Shown: one piece after another, positions 1 to 5,700 of the stretch | Numbering within the stretch: position 1 is the stretch's first letter | Layout: each line of letters begins with the position of its first letter | From: Clostridia bacterium | GTDB taxonomy: Bacteria > Bacillota > Clostridia > Christensenellales > UBA3700 | Direction: 5' to 3' | Assembly: GCA_029067255.1 (NCBI GenBank) | Contig: JAIEEW010000219.1 | Coordinates: 1-6,385 of the forward strand | DNA length: 6,385 nucleotides | The notes under the pieces: generated by a model | Database searches by the model: none | Told to the model about the DNA's origin: nothing | Seen by the model: only the letters and a program-made list of their open reading frames with translations | Translations under genes and position numbers: made by a program

Positions 1-2
1 CA

Positions 3-683
3 ACAACAATAGCGGGCGACGAAACTATAAAGCAAATGCTAAAGAATCAAGAGAAATTGATGGAGAAGATACTGGAATTATCTGCGAATAAGAATACGGA
101 GAAAGAGATAGTAGAGAAGATAGTTGAAGTACCCGTAGAAAAGATAGTGGAAGTGCCTGTTGAAGTCGAGAAAATCGTGGAGAAGGAAGTAGTCAAGGAA
201 GTACCTGTCGAAGTGGAAAAGGTAGTGGAGAAGATAGTAACCATACCGGCAGAAAAACCTGCACCCAAAGCAAAGACAGTCGCGCCCAGACTTACACTCG
301 ACGAAGCGTATGCAAAACTGTCTGCAAAACAGAAGAAATTCTTTGATACGATAAAAGAATACGCAATGAGCAAAGATAAATGCAAAGAGAAGAAATCTAC
401 GTATTATATCTTGCTTGGACAGTCGTCAGTAAATCCGCTTGTAAAACTGACAATAAAGAAAGACTGTACGGTAGCGTTGTTCAAGATGGAAGACGAGTAT
501 TTCAAAGACATAAGAAGAAATGCGGGAAGCGAAGGCACAAAAGTCAAGGTCAAAGAAAGCGAGTTGATAGTCGGAGACGCTCAAGCGTTGGCTACAGCGA
601 AAGAGATGATAGATTTGCGCGAAGACCAAATAGAGAGATACAACGAGTATTTGAAGGAGCAACGCTCCATGAAGCGCAAATAA
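3..683 (+). CDS. Uncharacterised Val-Glu-Pro repeat protein with basic C-terminal domain (5' end missing)
   Basis: I do not recognise a function. The frame is open without a stop to the window's left edge (codons T-T-I-A-G-D-E-T-I-K-Q precede the first ATG at 36). Neither that ATG nor the one at 60 has a ribosome binding site, so the gene is probably truncated here. Counting from the ATG at 36, residues 1-24 are charged and helical. Residues 25-71 are imperfect repeats around VEKIVEVP, which look like an extended stalk or coiled coil. Residues 72-86 are a Pro/Lys/Ala linker. Residues 87-215 form a compact-looking domain with AYAKLSAKQKKFFD, then STYYILLGQS, PLVKLTIKK, a KMEDEY segment, and a helical tail ending in KRK. 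The C-terminal region seems to be a conserved uncharacterised domain of gut clostridia, but that is recollection, not a search result. No catalytic motif, Cys cluster or membrane segment is visible. It ends in TAA and is followed by repeat DNA. Confidence 0.8.
   Translation, partial: TTIAGDETIKQMLKNQEKLMEKILELSANKNTEKEIVEKIVEVPVEKIVEVPVEVEKIVEKEVVKEVPVEVEKVVEKIVTIPAEKPAPKAKTVAPRLTLDEAYAKLSAKQKKFFDTIKEYAMSKDKCKEKKSTYYILLGQSSVNPLVKLTIKKDCTVALFKMEDEYFKDIRRNAGSEGTKVKVKESELIVGDAQALATAKEMIDLREDQIERYNEYLKEQRSMKRK
108..248 (+). repeat. In-frame coding repeat encoding VEKIVEVP-type units
   Basis: About four degenerate units inside the first gene (residues 25-71 from the ATG at 36). They read VEKIVEVP, VEKIVEVP, then two longer units built as VEVEKIVEKEVVKEVP and VEVEKVVEKIVTIP. 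The nucleotide repeats are imperfect (gaagtaccc, gaagtgcct, gaagtacct), so codons have drifted while the protein pattern is kept. This suggests selection on the protein rather than recent slippage. Such repeats are common as spacer or stalk regions. Confidence 0.75.
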
Positions 684-706
684 GAATAGTAAAGCAATGA
701 TTCTTT

Positions 707-806
707 ACCCGTCATATTGAGCGAAGCGATAGCGGAGTCGAAATATCTAAATATAATAGGAAAACAATATAGACTAGATTCTTCGACTACGCTCAGAATG
801 ACGGGA
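707..806. repeat. ~100 bp inverted-repeat intergenic element (copy A)
   Basis: The left arm (707-748) begins ACCCGTCATATTGAGCG and ends TCGAAATATCT. The right arm (777-806) is, on the other strand, TCCCGTCATTCTGAGCGTAG followed by TCGAAGAATC. The right arm is shorter because it lacks about 11 bases found in the middle of the left arm. The arms can fold into a hairpin around an AT-rich centre. No ORF lies inside. The structure fits a REP/BIME-like or MITE-like non-coding element, and related copies occur at 831-873, 5247-5350 and 5374-5407. Confidence 0.7.
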
Positions 807-830
807 GAGAAGATTGACTTTCGCTATTCT

Positions 831-873
831 ACCGTCATATTGAGCGTAGCGTAAGCGGAGTCGAAATATCTAA
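831..873 (+). repeat. Dispersed intergenic repeat, single arm (copy B)
   Basis: Positions 832-873 match the left arm of copy A (709-750) at 39 of 42 bases and lie in the same orientation. The differences cluster in the central GCG(A/T)AGCG(A/T)(T/A)AGCGG segment. No inverted partner arm is visible downstream, so this is a solo arm. Confidence 0.7.
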
Positions 874-899
874 TGAAATATAGAATCCGTATATTAAAG

Positions 900-915
900 T
901 CCGACTAAAATCGGA
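900..915 (-). terminator. Weak hairpin beyond the peptidase gene
   Basis: The stem is TCCGA / TCGGA with a six-base loop, 33 bases beyond the stop of the minus-strand peptidase gene. Read on the minus strand it is followed by CTTTAAT, a poor U-tract. It is a possible weak terminator. The short stem and interrupted T run make this uncertain. Confidence 0.3.
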
Positions 916-948
916 GAGTATCGTAAATTTCGCGTTTGCTCCACAATT

Positions 949-2364
949 TTATACGGCTTTTATATAGTCTTTCAACATACGGCTTGCGTCGGGGCGGATT
1001 TCGTCGAGCGAATTCCAAAGATCGTCTTCGCTTGCAATTTTGAATTTATATTTATCGGCATAATTTTTCAGCGCTTTTATCAGCGTATCTTTACCTAGAA
1101 CATCTTGAGCGTGTTTCCATACCATGAGCGATTTATTATAGGTCAGATTCGTATAGTAATAGTTGCCGGGGAAGTCGGTCAGTTTTCCGCCGAGTTTGCC
1201 TGTTGCGGGTTCTCCGACTGAGTTTTGGATATCGCAGAATCTCGAGTACTGCGAATATGCGTCGCTAATCATAAGATCGGCGTATTCTATATTACAATGG
1301 TCGACGAAATAAAGATAAGTGGAATAGTTGGTCAAGCCTTCGTCCTGCCATGCGTTTATAAGGTTATTGCTGCCTACTGCCGAGTACCACCATTGATGCG
1401 CGATTTCGTGCGCGACTACTTCTTCATAAGCGACGTCTTTAATATCTTCGTTGACTACGCAGAGACTGCCGTATTCCATGCCGCCGGCGACAAAAGGCAT
1501 ATCGGCAATAGATAGTGTGTCGTAAGCGTATTTTCCGAAGAGAGAAGAATATACGTCGATCGCTTTTTTTGCGTATTCCAAAGTATACGGATTCGAGCCG
1601 AGATAGTTGAGTTCTACGCCTTTGTATTTTTCGCTTTTTTTGGAAAGTTCCGGCGAAATTATTATAGCAAAATCGCGTATGTTTTCGGCGGTAGCGTCAA
1701 CTGTCAATTCGCCGTCGTTCTCACTTGTTTTACTGTTGCCGCTGGATATATATTCGCAACCGTCCGGTAGATTAAAGTGGACTTCATAATTCGCAACGTC
1801 GGCAAAGTATGGATCGCCTATCGCGCTGAATTCGTCATAATACCATTCTCCGTCCACAAGAGCGCAAAGTTGGGGATAAAAACCCGTAAGCGAAACGCCG
1901 CGTTCGTTGAAACCGTATCTCAATAGCGTGTTGGGCAGAGTTAGCGAATAAACAAACTGTACGTCGACGCTTTCTCCTGCTTGAAGCGGTTGGGCAAAGT
2001 CGACTGTAATTAGATTTTTGTCGAAATCGAATTCATAACTTTGGAAGTCTCCGTGCAGTTGTTCAAGAGCAAATTTGCCAAAACTAACGCCGTTGGGATA
2101 GGCTTCCGCTTGTTCCTGAGAAGCGCAGGGCAAAGGCTTTTTGCTGTCAAATGCGTTGGCGTAAACGTTGAATTTAAGGTTTGAGAGCGCAGTGGTCGAA
2201 TTGTTGACAAAATGCGTATTTTGCGTACACGCTACGCCTTCGTCGTTGAAGTCCAACCATATTTCATAGGTTGTAACGTCTTCTTGTTTGGCGCACGCTA
2301 CGACGGCAAGAGCCGACAGTAACAGAGTAAAGATGATAATTGCGGATAAAAACTTTTTTTTCAT
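949..2364 (-). CDS. Secreted lipoprotein M1-family zinc metallopeptidase
   Basis: This is a gluzincin aminopeptidase-like enzyme expected to remove residues from the N-terminus of peptides outside the membrane. Taking the ATG at 2364 as residue 1 (471 aa), residues 1-24 are a lipoprotein signal: MKKK, a hydrophobic stretch, then VVAC with the lipidated Cys at 24. Residues about 25-240 look like the N-terminal beta domain of M1 enzymes. GGMEY (294-298) stands at the GAMEN exopeptidase motif. HEIAHQW (319-325) supplies the zinc ligands His319 and His323 and the catalytic Glu320. Glu342 in WQDEGLT is the third ligand, at the HEXXH-X18-E spacing. Tyr409 in YNKS fits the transition-state Tyr of the usual YxKG. 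The long C-terminal helical domain of classical PepN is absent. The frame extends upstream to a GTG at 2460, but that adds a Cys-containing stretch before the signal peptide. No start has a good ribosome site. A weak promoter (TCGACA at 2414-2409, TATCTT at 2390-2385, 18 bp apart) would serve the ATG. The gene is divergent from the SPFH operon. Confidence 0.9.
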   Translation of the reverse strand: MKKKFLSAIIIFTLLLSALAVVACAKQEDVTTYEIWLDFNDEGVACTQNTHFVNNSTTALSNLKFNVYANAFDSKKPLPCASQEQAEAYPNGVSFGKFALEQLHGDFQSYEFDFDKNLITVDFAQPLQAGESVDVQFVYSLTLPNTLLRYGFNERGVSLTGFYPQLCALVDGEWYYDEFSAIGDPYFADVANYEVHFNLPDGCEYISSGNSKTSENDGELTVDATAENIRDFAIIISPELSKKSEKYKGVELNYLGSNPYTLEYAKKAIDVYSSLFGKYAYDTLSIADMPFVAGGMEYGSLCVVNEDIKDVAYEEVVAHEIAHQWWYSAVGSNNLINAWQDEGLTNYSTYLYFVDHCNIEYADLMISDAYSQYSRFCDIQNSVGEPATGKLGGKLTDFPGNYYYTNLTYNKSLMVWKHAQDVLGKDTLIKALKNYADKYKFKIASEDDLWNSLDEIRPDASRMLKDYIKAV

Positions 2365-2453
2365 ACAAAAGACTATGACGGCGCAAGATAAAATATGTCT
2401 GCGAAATTTGTCGAGAAAAACATAAGTCATGTAAAACTTACATAATTTTAATC

Positions 2454-2483
2454 TTGACACAAATCTTACGCGAATATTATAAT
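2454..2483 (+). promoter_or_regulatory. Sigma-A promoter of the SPFH/zinc-ribbon operon
   Basis: A perfect -35 TTGACA (2454-2459) and a perfect -10 TATAAT (2478-2483) are separated by 18 bp. Transcription should start near 2490, giving a leader of about 45 nt. The leader carries AGGAGG at 2521-2526, 8 nt before the ATG at 2535. The -35 lies upstream of the chosen peptidase start and only slightly overlaps a longer alternative reading of that gene. Confidence 0.8.
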
Positions 2484-2485
2484 GA

Positions 2486-2503
2486 AAACGTAAAACGTAA
2501 ACG
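2486..2503 (+). repeat. Tandem AAACGTA heptamers at the predicted transcription start
   Basis: Two exact copies of AAACGTA (2486-2492 and 2493-2499) are followed by a partial third copy (AACG). They lie at the expected start point of the operon promoter. A palindrome, TTCCGGAA, follows at 2511-2518, just before the ribosome site. This placement suits a binding site for a regulator, but no regulator is identified and chance in AT-rich DNA is possible. Confidence 0.3.
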
Positions 2504-2534
2504 GAAAGGATTCCGGAAATAGGAGGTAAAATTC

Positions 2535-3680
2535 ATGGCATTTGAATTTTTGAAAAAACAGTTTAGAAAAGTTATTCAGTGGGAAAGCGATAACGTAAAC
2601 GACATTATCTATAAATATCCTTTGGAAAGAAAGGAAGAGATCATGAGAAAGTCCCGTCTTGTAGTAAGAGAAGGGCAGAAAGCGCTATTTATACAGGAAG
2701 GTAAACTCGCGGACGTATTTGAGCCGGGTACCTATTCTTTGGACGATATAAAGAACTTCCCGATTTTGACCCAACTTTACAACTGGAAATTTATGTGGGA
2801 AAGTCCGTATACCGGCGACGTATATTTTATTTCGACAAAACAGTTTCTCAATATGAAATGGGGTACTTCCAATCCCGTTATGATGAGAGATCAGGATTTC
2901 GGAGTCGTAAGAGTTAGGGGTTTCGGCGCGTACTCGTTCTCAGTCGGAACGCCTACAAACGCTTTGAGAGAACTTATAGGTTCGATGAGCAGTTTTACTG
3001 TCAAGAACGTTGACGATTATTTCAAAAAGATAATCACGTCCACGCTGTCCAACGTCATAGCGGAGTCGCAGATTCCCGCTTTGGATCTGGCTATGCATTA
3101 CGACGAACTCGCGGAGATGGCGAAGCAAAAACTCGCCGACGAGTTTGAGAAAATAGGTATAGAGATCGACGCGCTGGTAATTGAAAATCTTTCTCTGCCG
3201 GAAGAAGTCGAGAAGATGCTCGACAAGCGTACGAACGTCGGCGTAATGCAGGGCGCAATGCAACAGCACGCGCAACTCGAAACGCTCGAAGCGATGAAAG
3301 CGGCGGCAAACAACCCAAGCGGCATGAGCGGTATGGGAATAGGTATGGGCGCAGGACTGGGATTTGGAAAAGTCTTTGCGGACAATATGAGCGCAACGTC
3401 TATGCCGTCTCCTAACAACGGCGAACAATCCGTCGCAACTGAGAAATGCCCTAAGTGTCAGGCAAGCGTGAAAAAGGGCGCGAAATTCTGTCCCGAGTGC
3501 GGAGAGAAAATGGTAGTTGAAAAAATAAAATGTCCCGTCTGCGGAACGGAAGCGAATGCAAAAACTAAGTTCTGTCCTGAATGCGGAGCAAAGTTGGGAC
3601 AAAAGGTCTGCAAAGATTGCGGACATAAATTGCAAGGCAATCAGAAGTTTTGCCCCGAATGCGGCGCTAAACAAGATTGA
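2535..3680 (+). CDS. YdjI-like SPFH (stomatin/prohibitin) protein with three C-terminal zinc ribbons
   Basis: This 381-residue protein belongs to the stomatin/prohibitin-like family with a C-terminal Zn-ribbon, typified by B. subtilis YdjI. There it helps place the phage-shock protein PspA at the membrane with YdjG and YdjH. Residues about 1-40 are amphipathic and charged (FEFLKKQFRKVIQWESDNVN), without a membrane span. Residues about 40-235 are the SPFH domain (LVVREGQKALFIQEGKL, FEPGTYSL, VVRVRGFGAYSF, LVIENLSLPEEVE). A helical segment follows to about 258, then a Gly/Met-rich linker (260-280). Three consecutive zinc ribbons close the protein: Cys305/308/319/322, Cys333/336/347/350 and Cys359/362/373/376, each ending CPECG. 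AGGAGG sits 8 nt before the ATG. The next gene starts 11 bases after this stop, so the two are surely co-transcribed. Family assignment is strong; the role in membrane stress is inferred from the Bacillus relative. Confidence 0.9.
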   Translation: MAFEFLKKQFRKVIQWESDNVNDIIYKYPLERKEEIMRKSRLVVREGQKALFIQEGKLADVFEPGTYSLDDIKNFPILTQLYNWKFMWESPYTGDVYFISTKQFLNMKWGTSNPVMMRDQDFGVVRVRGFGAYSFSVGTPTNALRELIGSMSSFTVKNVDDYFKKIITSTLSNVIAESQIPALDLAMHYDELAEMAKQKLADEFEKIGIEIDALVIENLSLPEEVEKMLDKRTNVGVMQGAMQQHAQLETLEAMKAAANNPSGMSGMGIGMGAGLGFGKVFADNMSATSMPSPNNGEQSVATEKCPKCQASVKKGAKFCPECGEKMVVEKIKCPVCGTEANAKTKFCPECGAKLGQKVCKDCGHKLQGNQKFCPECGAKQD

Positions 3681-3681
3681 T

Positions 3682-3685
3682 AGGA
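3682..3685 (+). promoter_or_regulatory. Ribosome binding site that fixes the start of the zinc-ribbon gene
   Basis: AGGA lies 6 nt before the ATG at 3692. It favours this start over the in-frame TTG at 3677, which overlaps the previous gene's stop codon and has no ribosome site of its own. Confidence 0.65.
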
Positions 3686-3691
3686 ATTAAA

Positions 3692-4816
3692 ATGACAGAT
3701 ATGCAAACGGAAGATTTTGCCGAAAGACCCGCCGACGCGAAAATCGGCGGGAACGGCGAAAATCTAAACAGCGAAATATATAAATGCCCAAACTGCGGAA
3801 ACTTTCTTTATTACGATCCCGAAAGCGGTAAACTCAAATGCGATTACTGCAAAACCGAAGAGAATCTTCAAGAAGTCGGAAACGCAGTTGAGTTGCCTTA
3901 TGACGATCAAGTAGAGCAGGGTTTTGAAAGTTGGAAGGGCGTGAAGAGCGTAAGATGTAATTCGTGCGGCGCGGTAACAGTTTTGCCACAATACGAAGTG
4001 GTCGTCAACTGTCCTTTTTGCAACGCGTCCAATATCGTTCAATCCGACGAGATAGGCGGTTTGCGTCCCAACGGTATCTTGCCTTTCAGAGTGAGCAGAC
4101 GGCAGGTGCCTGAGATTTATGCCAAATGGCTTAAAAGCAAATACGTCGCTCCTAATAAGTTGAGAAAAAACGCGCAAAGTCAACCTTGTTCCGGTCTGTA
4201 TATTCCTGTATTTACTTTCGACAGCAACTGTGATTGCTCGTATTCCATACGGTACGGAAAATATTATACTACCACTGTGGGTATCGGAAAGAGTAAACGC
4301 ACGGTAACAAGAACCAGATGGTACTTTGACTCGGGAAGGGTGGAAAACTTTTTCAACGACGTGCAAATCGAAGCCAGCAAGTCAATTACGCAGAAAAATT
4401 TAAGGAAGTTGGGCGGATTTGATACCGATAATTCAATGGAATACCATTCTCAGTATCTGTCTGGGTATTCGGCGGAAAGATACGACAAAGGGTTGGACGC
4501 GAGTTGGGCGGAAGCCAAAGATATGATGGAAGAATCCATGCGCGCAATGATAGTATCAAAGTACAACGCCGACGTAATAGATTACGTAAGAATGGATAAT
4601 TTATTTACAGAGCGCACGTATAAGTACGTGCTTGTGCCTATTTGGGTGTTCAACTATAAATACGGCGGTAAGTCGTACGGCTGTATCGTCAACGGACGGA
4701 CTAAACATATAATAGGTAATTATCCTAAGTCTCCTGTAAAAGTGGGAAGTATCGCTCTGACTATCGGAATTGCGGTGGGAGTCCTGATTTGGCTGTATTT
4801 CAAATATCTGGCTTAA
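3692..4816 (+). CDS. TFIIB-type zinc-ribbon membrane protein, YdjG-like partner of the SPFH protein
   Basis: From the ATG at 3692 the product is 374 residues. An acidic N-terminal tail is followed by a first zinc ribbon (CPNC at 32-35 with CDYC at 50-53) and a second one (CNSC at 89-92 with CPFC at 107-110). A long central region follows with PFRVSRRQVPEIYAKWL and a Tyr-rich beta segment including YYTTTVG. Near the C-terminus VLVPIWVFNYKYGGKSYG and CIVNGRTKHIIGNYPKSP match the pattern usual in this family. One membrane helix (about 351-371) ends the protein, which places the bulk in the cytoplasm if the tail inserts as a C-terminal anchor. Domain order and pairing with an SPFH gene resemble B. 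subtilis ydjG-ydjI, though the gene order is reversed and no pspA or ydjH is seen here. The likely role is a membrane anchor or scaffold for the soluble SPFH protein. No enzymatic motif is visible. Confidence 0.85.
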   Translation: MTDMQTEDFAERPADAKIGGNGENLNSEIYKCPNCGNFLYYDPESGKLKCDYCKTEENLQEVGNAVELPYDDQVEQGFESWKGVKSVRCNSCGAVTVLPQYEVVVNCPFCNASNIVQSDEIGGLRPNGILPFRVSRRQVPEIYAKWLKSKYVAPNKLRKNAQSQPCSGLYIPVFTFDSNCDCSYSIRYGKYYTTTVGIGKSKRTVTRTRWYFDSGRVENFFNDVQIEASKSITQKNLRKLGGFDTDNSMEYHSQYLSGYSAERYDKGLDASWAEAKDMMEESMRAMIVSKYNADVIDYVRMDNLFTERTYKYVLVPIWVFNYKYGGKSYGCIVNGRTKHIIGNYPKSPVKVGSIALTIGIAVGVLIWLYFKYLA

Positions 4817-4861
4817 AACGATAGCCAAACGACTTATAATATTGTATACTTTACCTATAAT
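4813..4861 (+). promoter_or_regulatory. Candidate promoter(s) for the DUF1858 gene
   Basis: Two perfect TATAAT hexamers occur, at 4835-4840 and 4856-4861. The first has TTAAAA at 4813-4818 (4 of 6 to the -35 consensus, 16 bp spacer), overlapping the stop of the previous gene, and would give a leader of about 33 nt. The second would start transcription almost on the ribosome site and has only a poor -35. No terminator separates this gene from the upstream operon, so read-through is also possible. Confidence 0.45.
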
Positions 4862-4879
4862 AAATATGGGAGGCGCAAT

Positions 4880-5074
4880 ATGGCAATTACTAAGGATATG
4901 CTTATAGCGGATGCTCTTCAACAGGAAAACGGCGAGGAGATCGCAAACGTGCTTTTGAGTATCGGCATGCATTGTTTCGGATGCGCGATGGCTAGAGGCG
5001 AAACTATCGAAGAAGCCGCTATGGTTCACGGCGTTGACGTGGACGAACTTGTCAAAAAACTCAACGAAGTATAA
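4880..5074 (+). CDS. DUF1858 / hybrid-cluster-protein-associated redox disulfide protein
   Basis: This 64-residue protein matches the small DUF1858 family: an N-terminal ITKDMLIADAL helix, then the core GMHCFGCAMA (CxxC at Cys32 and Cys35), then ETIEEAAMVHGVDVDELVKKLN. The length is normal and the domain fills the whole protein. The family is named for its link to hybrid cluster (prismane) proteins in anaerobes. The CxxC pair is thought to act as a redox disulfide or metal-binding site, and the precise function is unknown. GGGAGG at 4868-4873 stands 6 nt before the ATG. No hybrid cluster protein gene is in the window. The gene is closed by a strong terminator at 5107-5135, so it is either a one-gene unit or the tail of the SPFH operon. 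Confidence 0.9.
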   Translation: MAITKDMLIADALQQENGEEIANVLLSIGMHCFGCAMARGETIEEAAMVHGVDVDELVKKLNEV

Positions 5075-5084
5075 AAATCGCTTG

Positions 5085-5099
5085 ATTTTGACTCAAAAT
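5085..5099. repeat. 15 bp palindrome after the DUF1858 gene
   Basis: ATTTTGA (5085-5091) and TCAAAAT (5093-5099) are a perfect inverted repeat around a single C. The spacing is too tight for an RNA hairpin, so if it matters it would be as a protein site on DNA. It is AT-rich and may be chance. Confidence 0.3.
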
Positions 5100-5106
5100 A
5101 ATAATT

Positions 5107-5140
5107 AAAAAACGCAAGTTAGTCTTGCGTTTTTTATTTT
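5107..5140 (+). terminator. Rho-independent terminator of the DUF1858 gene
   Basis: The stem AAAAAACGCAAG (5107-5118) pairs with CTTGCGTTTTTT (5124-5135) around a five-base loop, followed by ATTTT. The GC-rich ACGCAAG core with a run of six T is a strong intrinsic terminator 32 bases after the stop. The A run on the other side could also serve transcripts arriving from the right. Confidence 0.9.
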
Positions 5141-5169
5141 GCGTCGTAGGTGTATTAAAAGGCAGAATC

Positions 5170-5198
5170 GGAAAAATGCGTAAATACGCATTTTTTCC
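5170..5198. terminator. Second hairpin, likely two-way terminator
   Basis: GGAAAAATGCGTA (from 5170) pairs with TACGCATTTTTTCC (to 5198) with a very short loop. It has a T run on the right when read on the plus strand and a matching T run on the minus strand. It lies between the converging DUF1858 and XRE genes and probably stops leftward transcripts from the XRE gene as well as any leak-through from the left. Confidence 0.65.
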
Positions 5199-5246
5199 AA
5201 TTGAATGCAAATTTATTAAACAAGAATGCGCAAGGCGATTTGTCGT

Positions 5247-5350
5247 ACCTGTCATATTGAGCGAAATTGAAATATCTAAATTAAAGTTGATTTTCCACGT
5301 TATACTTATGTATACTTAATTTATCGTATTAAGAGTACAGAATGACGGGT
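5247..5350. repeat. ~100 bp inverted-repeat intergenic element (copy C)
   Basis: The left end ACCTGTCATATTGAGCGAA (from 5247) continues into TTGAAATATCTAAA, like copy A but lacking the central GCGATAGCGGAG segment. The right end CAGAATGACGGGT (5338-5350) is the inverted partner, matching copy A's right end in CAGAATGACGGG. A smaller inverted repeat, CTTAAT / ATTAAG (5315-5320, 5328-5333), lies inside. Total length is close to that of copy A. No coding sequence lies inside. Confidence 0.6.
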
Positions 5351-5373
5351 AAAATAACAAAGTCCGTCTTTTC

Positions 5374-5407
5374 TCCCGTCATTTCGACCGCAGCGGAGAA
5401 ATCTCTT
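5374..5407 (+). repeat. Dispersed intergenic repeat, variant arm (copy D)
   Basis: TCCCGTCATTTCGACCGCAG followed by CGGAGAAATCTCTT is a diverged relative of the arms at 707-748 and 831-873. It shares CCCGTCAT, the GCGGAG core and the AAATCT end, but has TTTCGACC in place of ATTGAGCG. It starts 24 bases beyond copy C. Confidence 0.55.
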
Positions 5408-5461
5408 TTATTTTTTTATCCGCTTTTACTATTTAATTTTTTGGGTTTTGGAAACTATAAA

Positions 5462-5671
5462 TTATTTTTGCAAATCTCTTCCCACAAGTTCGTCAAGTGA
5501 AATACCATAATAATCAGCGAGTTGTTCGCAGAATAAAATACTGGGAATAACTTTATTATTTTCCCATCTACTAAGATTCGAGTTGCTGATACCCGTCGCT
5601 TCTTCAATTTCTTTAAGTGTCTTTCCGCGTTCTAATCGTATTTCTTTTAGAAGTTCGCCGTAATTTTTCAT
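5462..5671 (-). CDS. Small XRE-family helix-turn-helix regulator
   Basis: This 69-residue protein is essentially one Cro/C1-type HTH domain. LLKEIRLERGKTLKEIEEATG covers helix 1 and helix 2 (residues 7-27), ISNSNLSRWENNK (28-40) is the recognition-helix region with the classic LSRWENN, and ILFCEQLADYYGISLDELVG (45-64) forms helices 4 and 5. There is no effector, toxin or peptidase domain. On the minus strand AGGAG (5683-5679) stands 7 nt before the ATG. It is transcribed away from the SLOG gene. The shared control region between them holds TGCAGAT half-sites over both promoters, so it is probably an autorepressor that also controls the SLOG gene. It would bind as a dimer. No strong terminator follows directly; the hairpin at 5170-5198 is the best candidate. 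Confidence 0.9.
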   Translation of the reverse strand: MKNYGELLKEIRLERGKTLKEIEEATGISNSNLSRWENNKVIPSILFCEQLADYYGISLDELVGRDLQK

Positions 5672-5700
5672 TTGGTTGCTCCTAATATAAATATTATTAC

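Larger units (their letters stand above)
5199..5461. other. Non-coding stretch between converging genes
   Basis: Apart from repeat copies C and D nothing functional is seen here. Short open frames cross the region on both strands, but they have no ribosome sites, run through the terminators and repeats, and have no recognisable domains. The segment 5401-5461, next to the XRE stop, is very AT-rich. Confidence 0.6.

Noticed and set aside
707..873. CRISPR array or direct-repeat array
   Set aside because: Only two same-direction copies occur at this site, with an inverted arm between them and no regular spacers; no cas gene is nearby.
2365..2460. Upstream extension of the peptidase gene to a GTG start at 2460
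   Set aside because: It would put 32 residues, several of them Cys and aromatic, before a typical lipoprotein signal peptide. It has no ribosome site and would run into the -35 of the divergent promoter.
2940..3674. Long minus-strand open frame (244 codons) under the SPFH gene
   Set aside because: It is antisense to a clearly conserved protein, has no recognisable domain, and is rich in Phe, Leu and Arg as expected from a reverse-frame shadow.
3677..3691. TTG start for the zinc-ribbon gene overlapping the SPFH stop
   Set aside because: The ATG at 3692 has AGGA at suitable spacing; the TTG has none.
3764..4366. Minus-strand open frame of 200 codons under the zinc-ribbon gene
   Set aside because: It is antisense to the conserved zinc-ribbon protein, with no ribosome site or family resemblance.
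4601..5029. Minus-strand open frame spanning the end of the zinc-ribbon gene and the DUF1858 gene
   Set aside because: It overlaps two well-supported genes on the other strand and shows no domain.
5061..5319. Two 64-codon open frames on opposite strands after the DUF1858 gene
   Set aside because: Both run through terminator hairpins and a repeat, lack ribosome sites, and have no recognisable domain.
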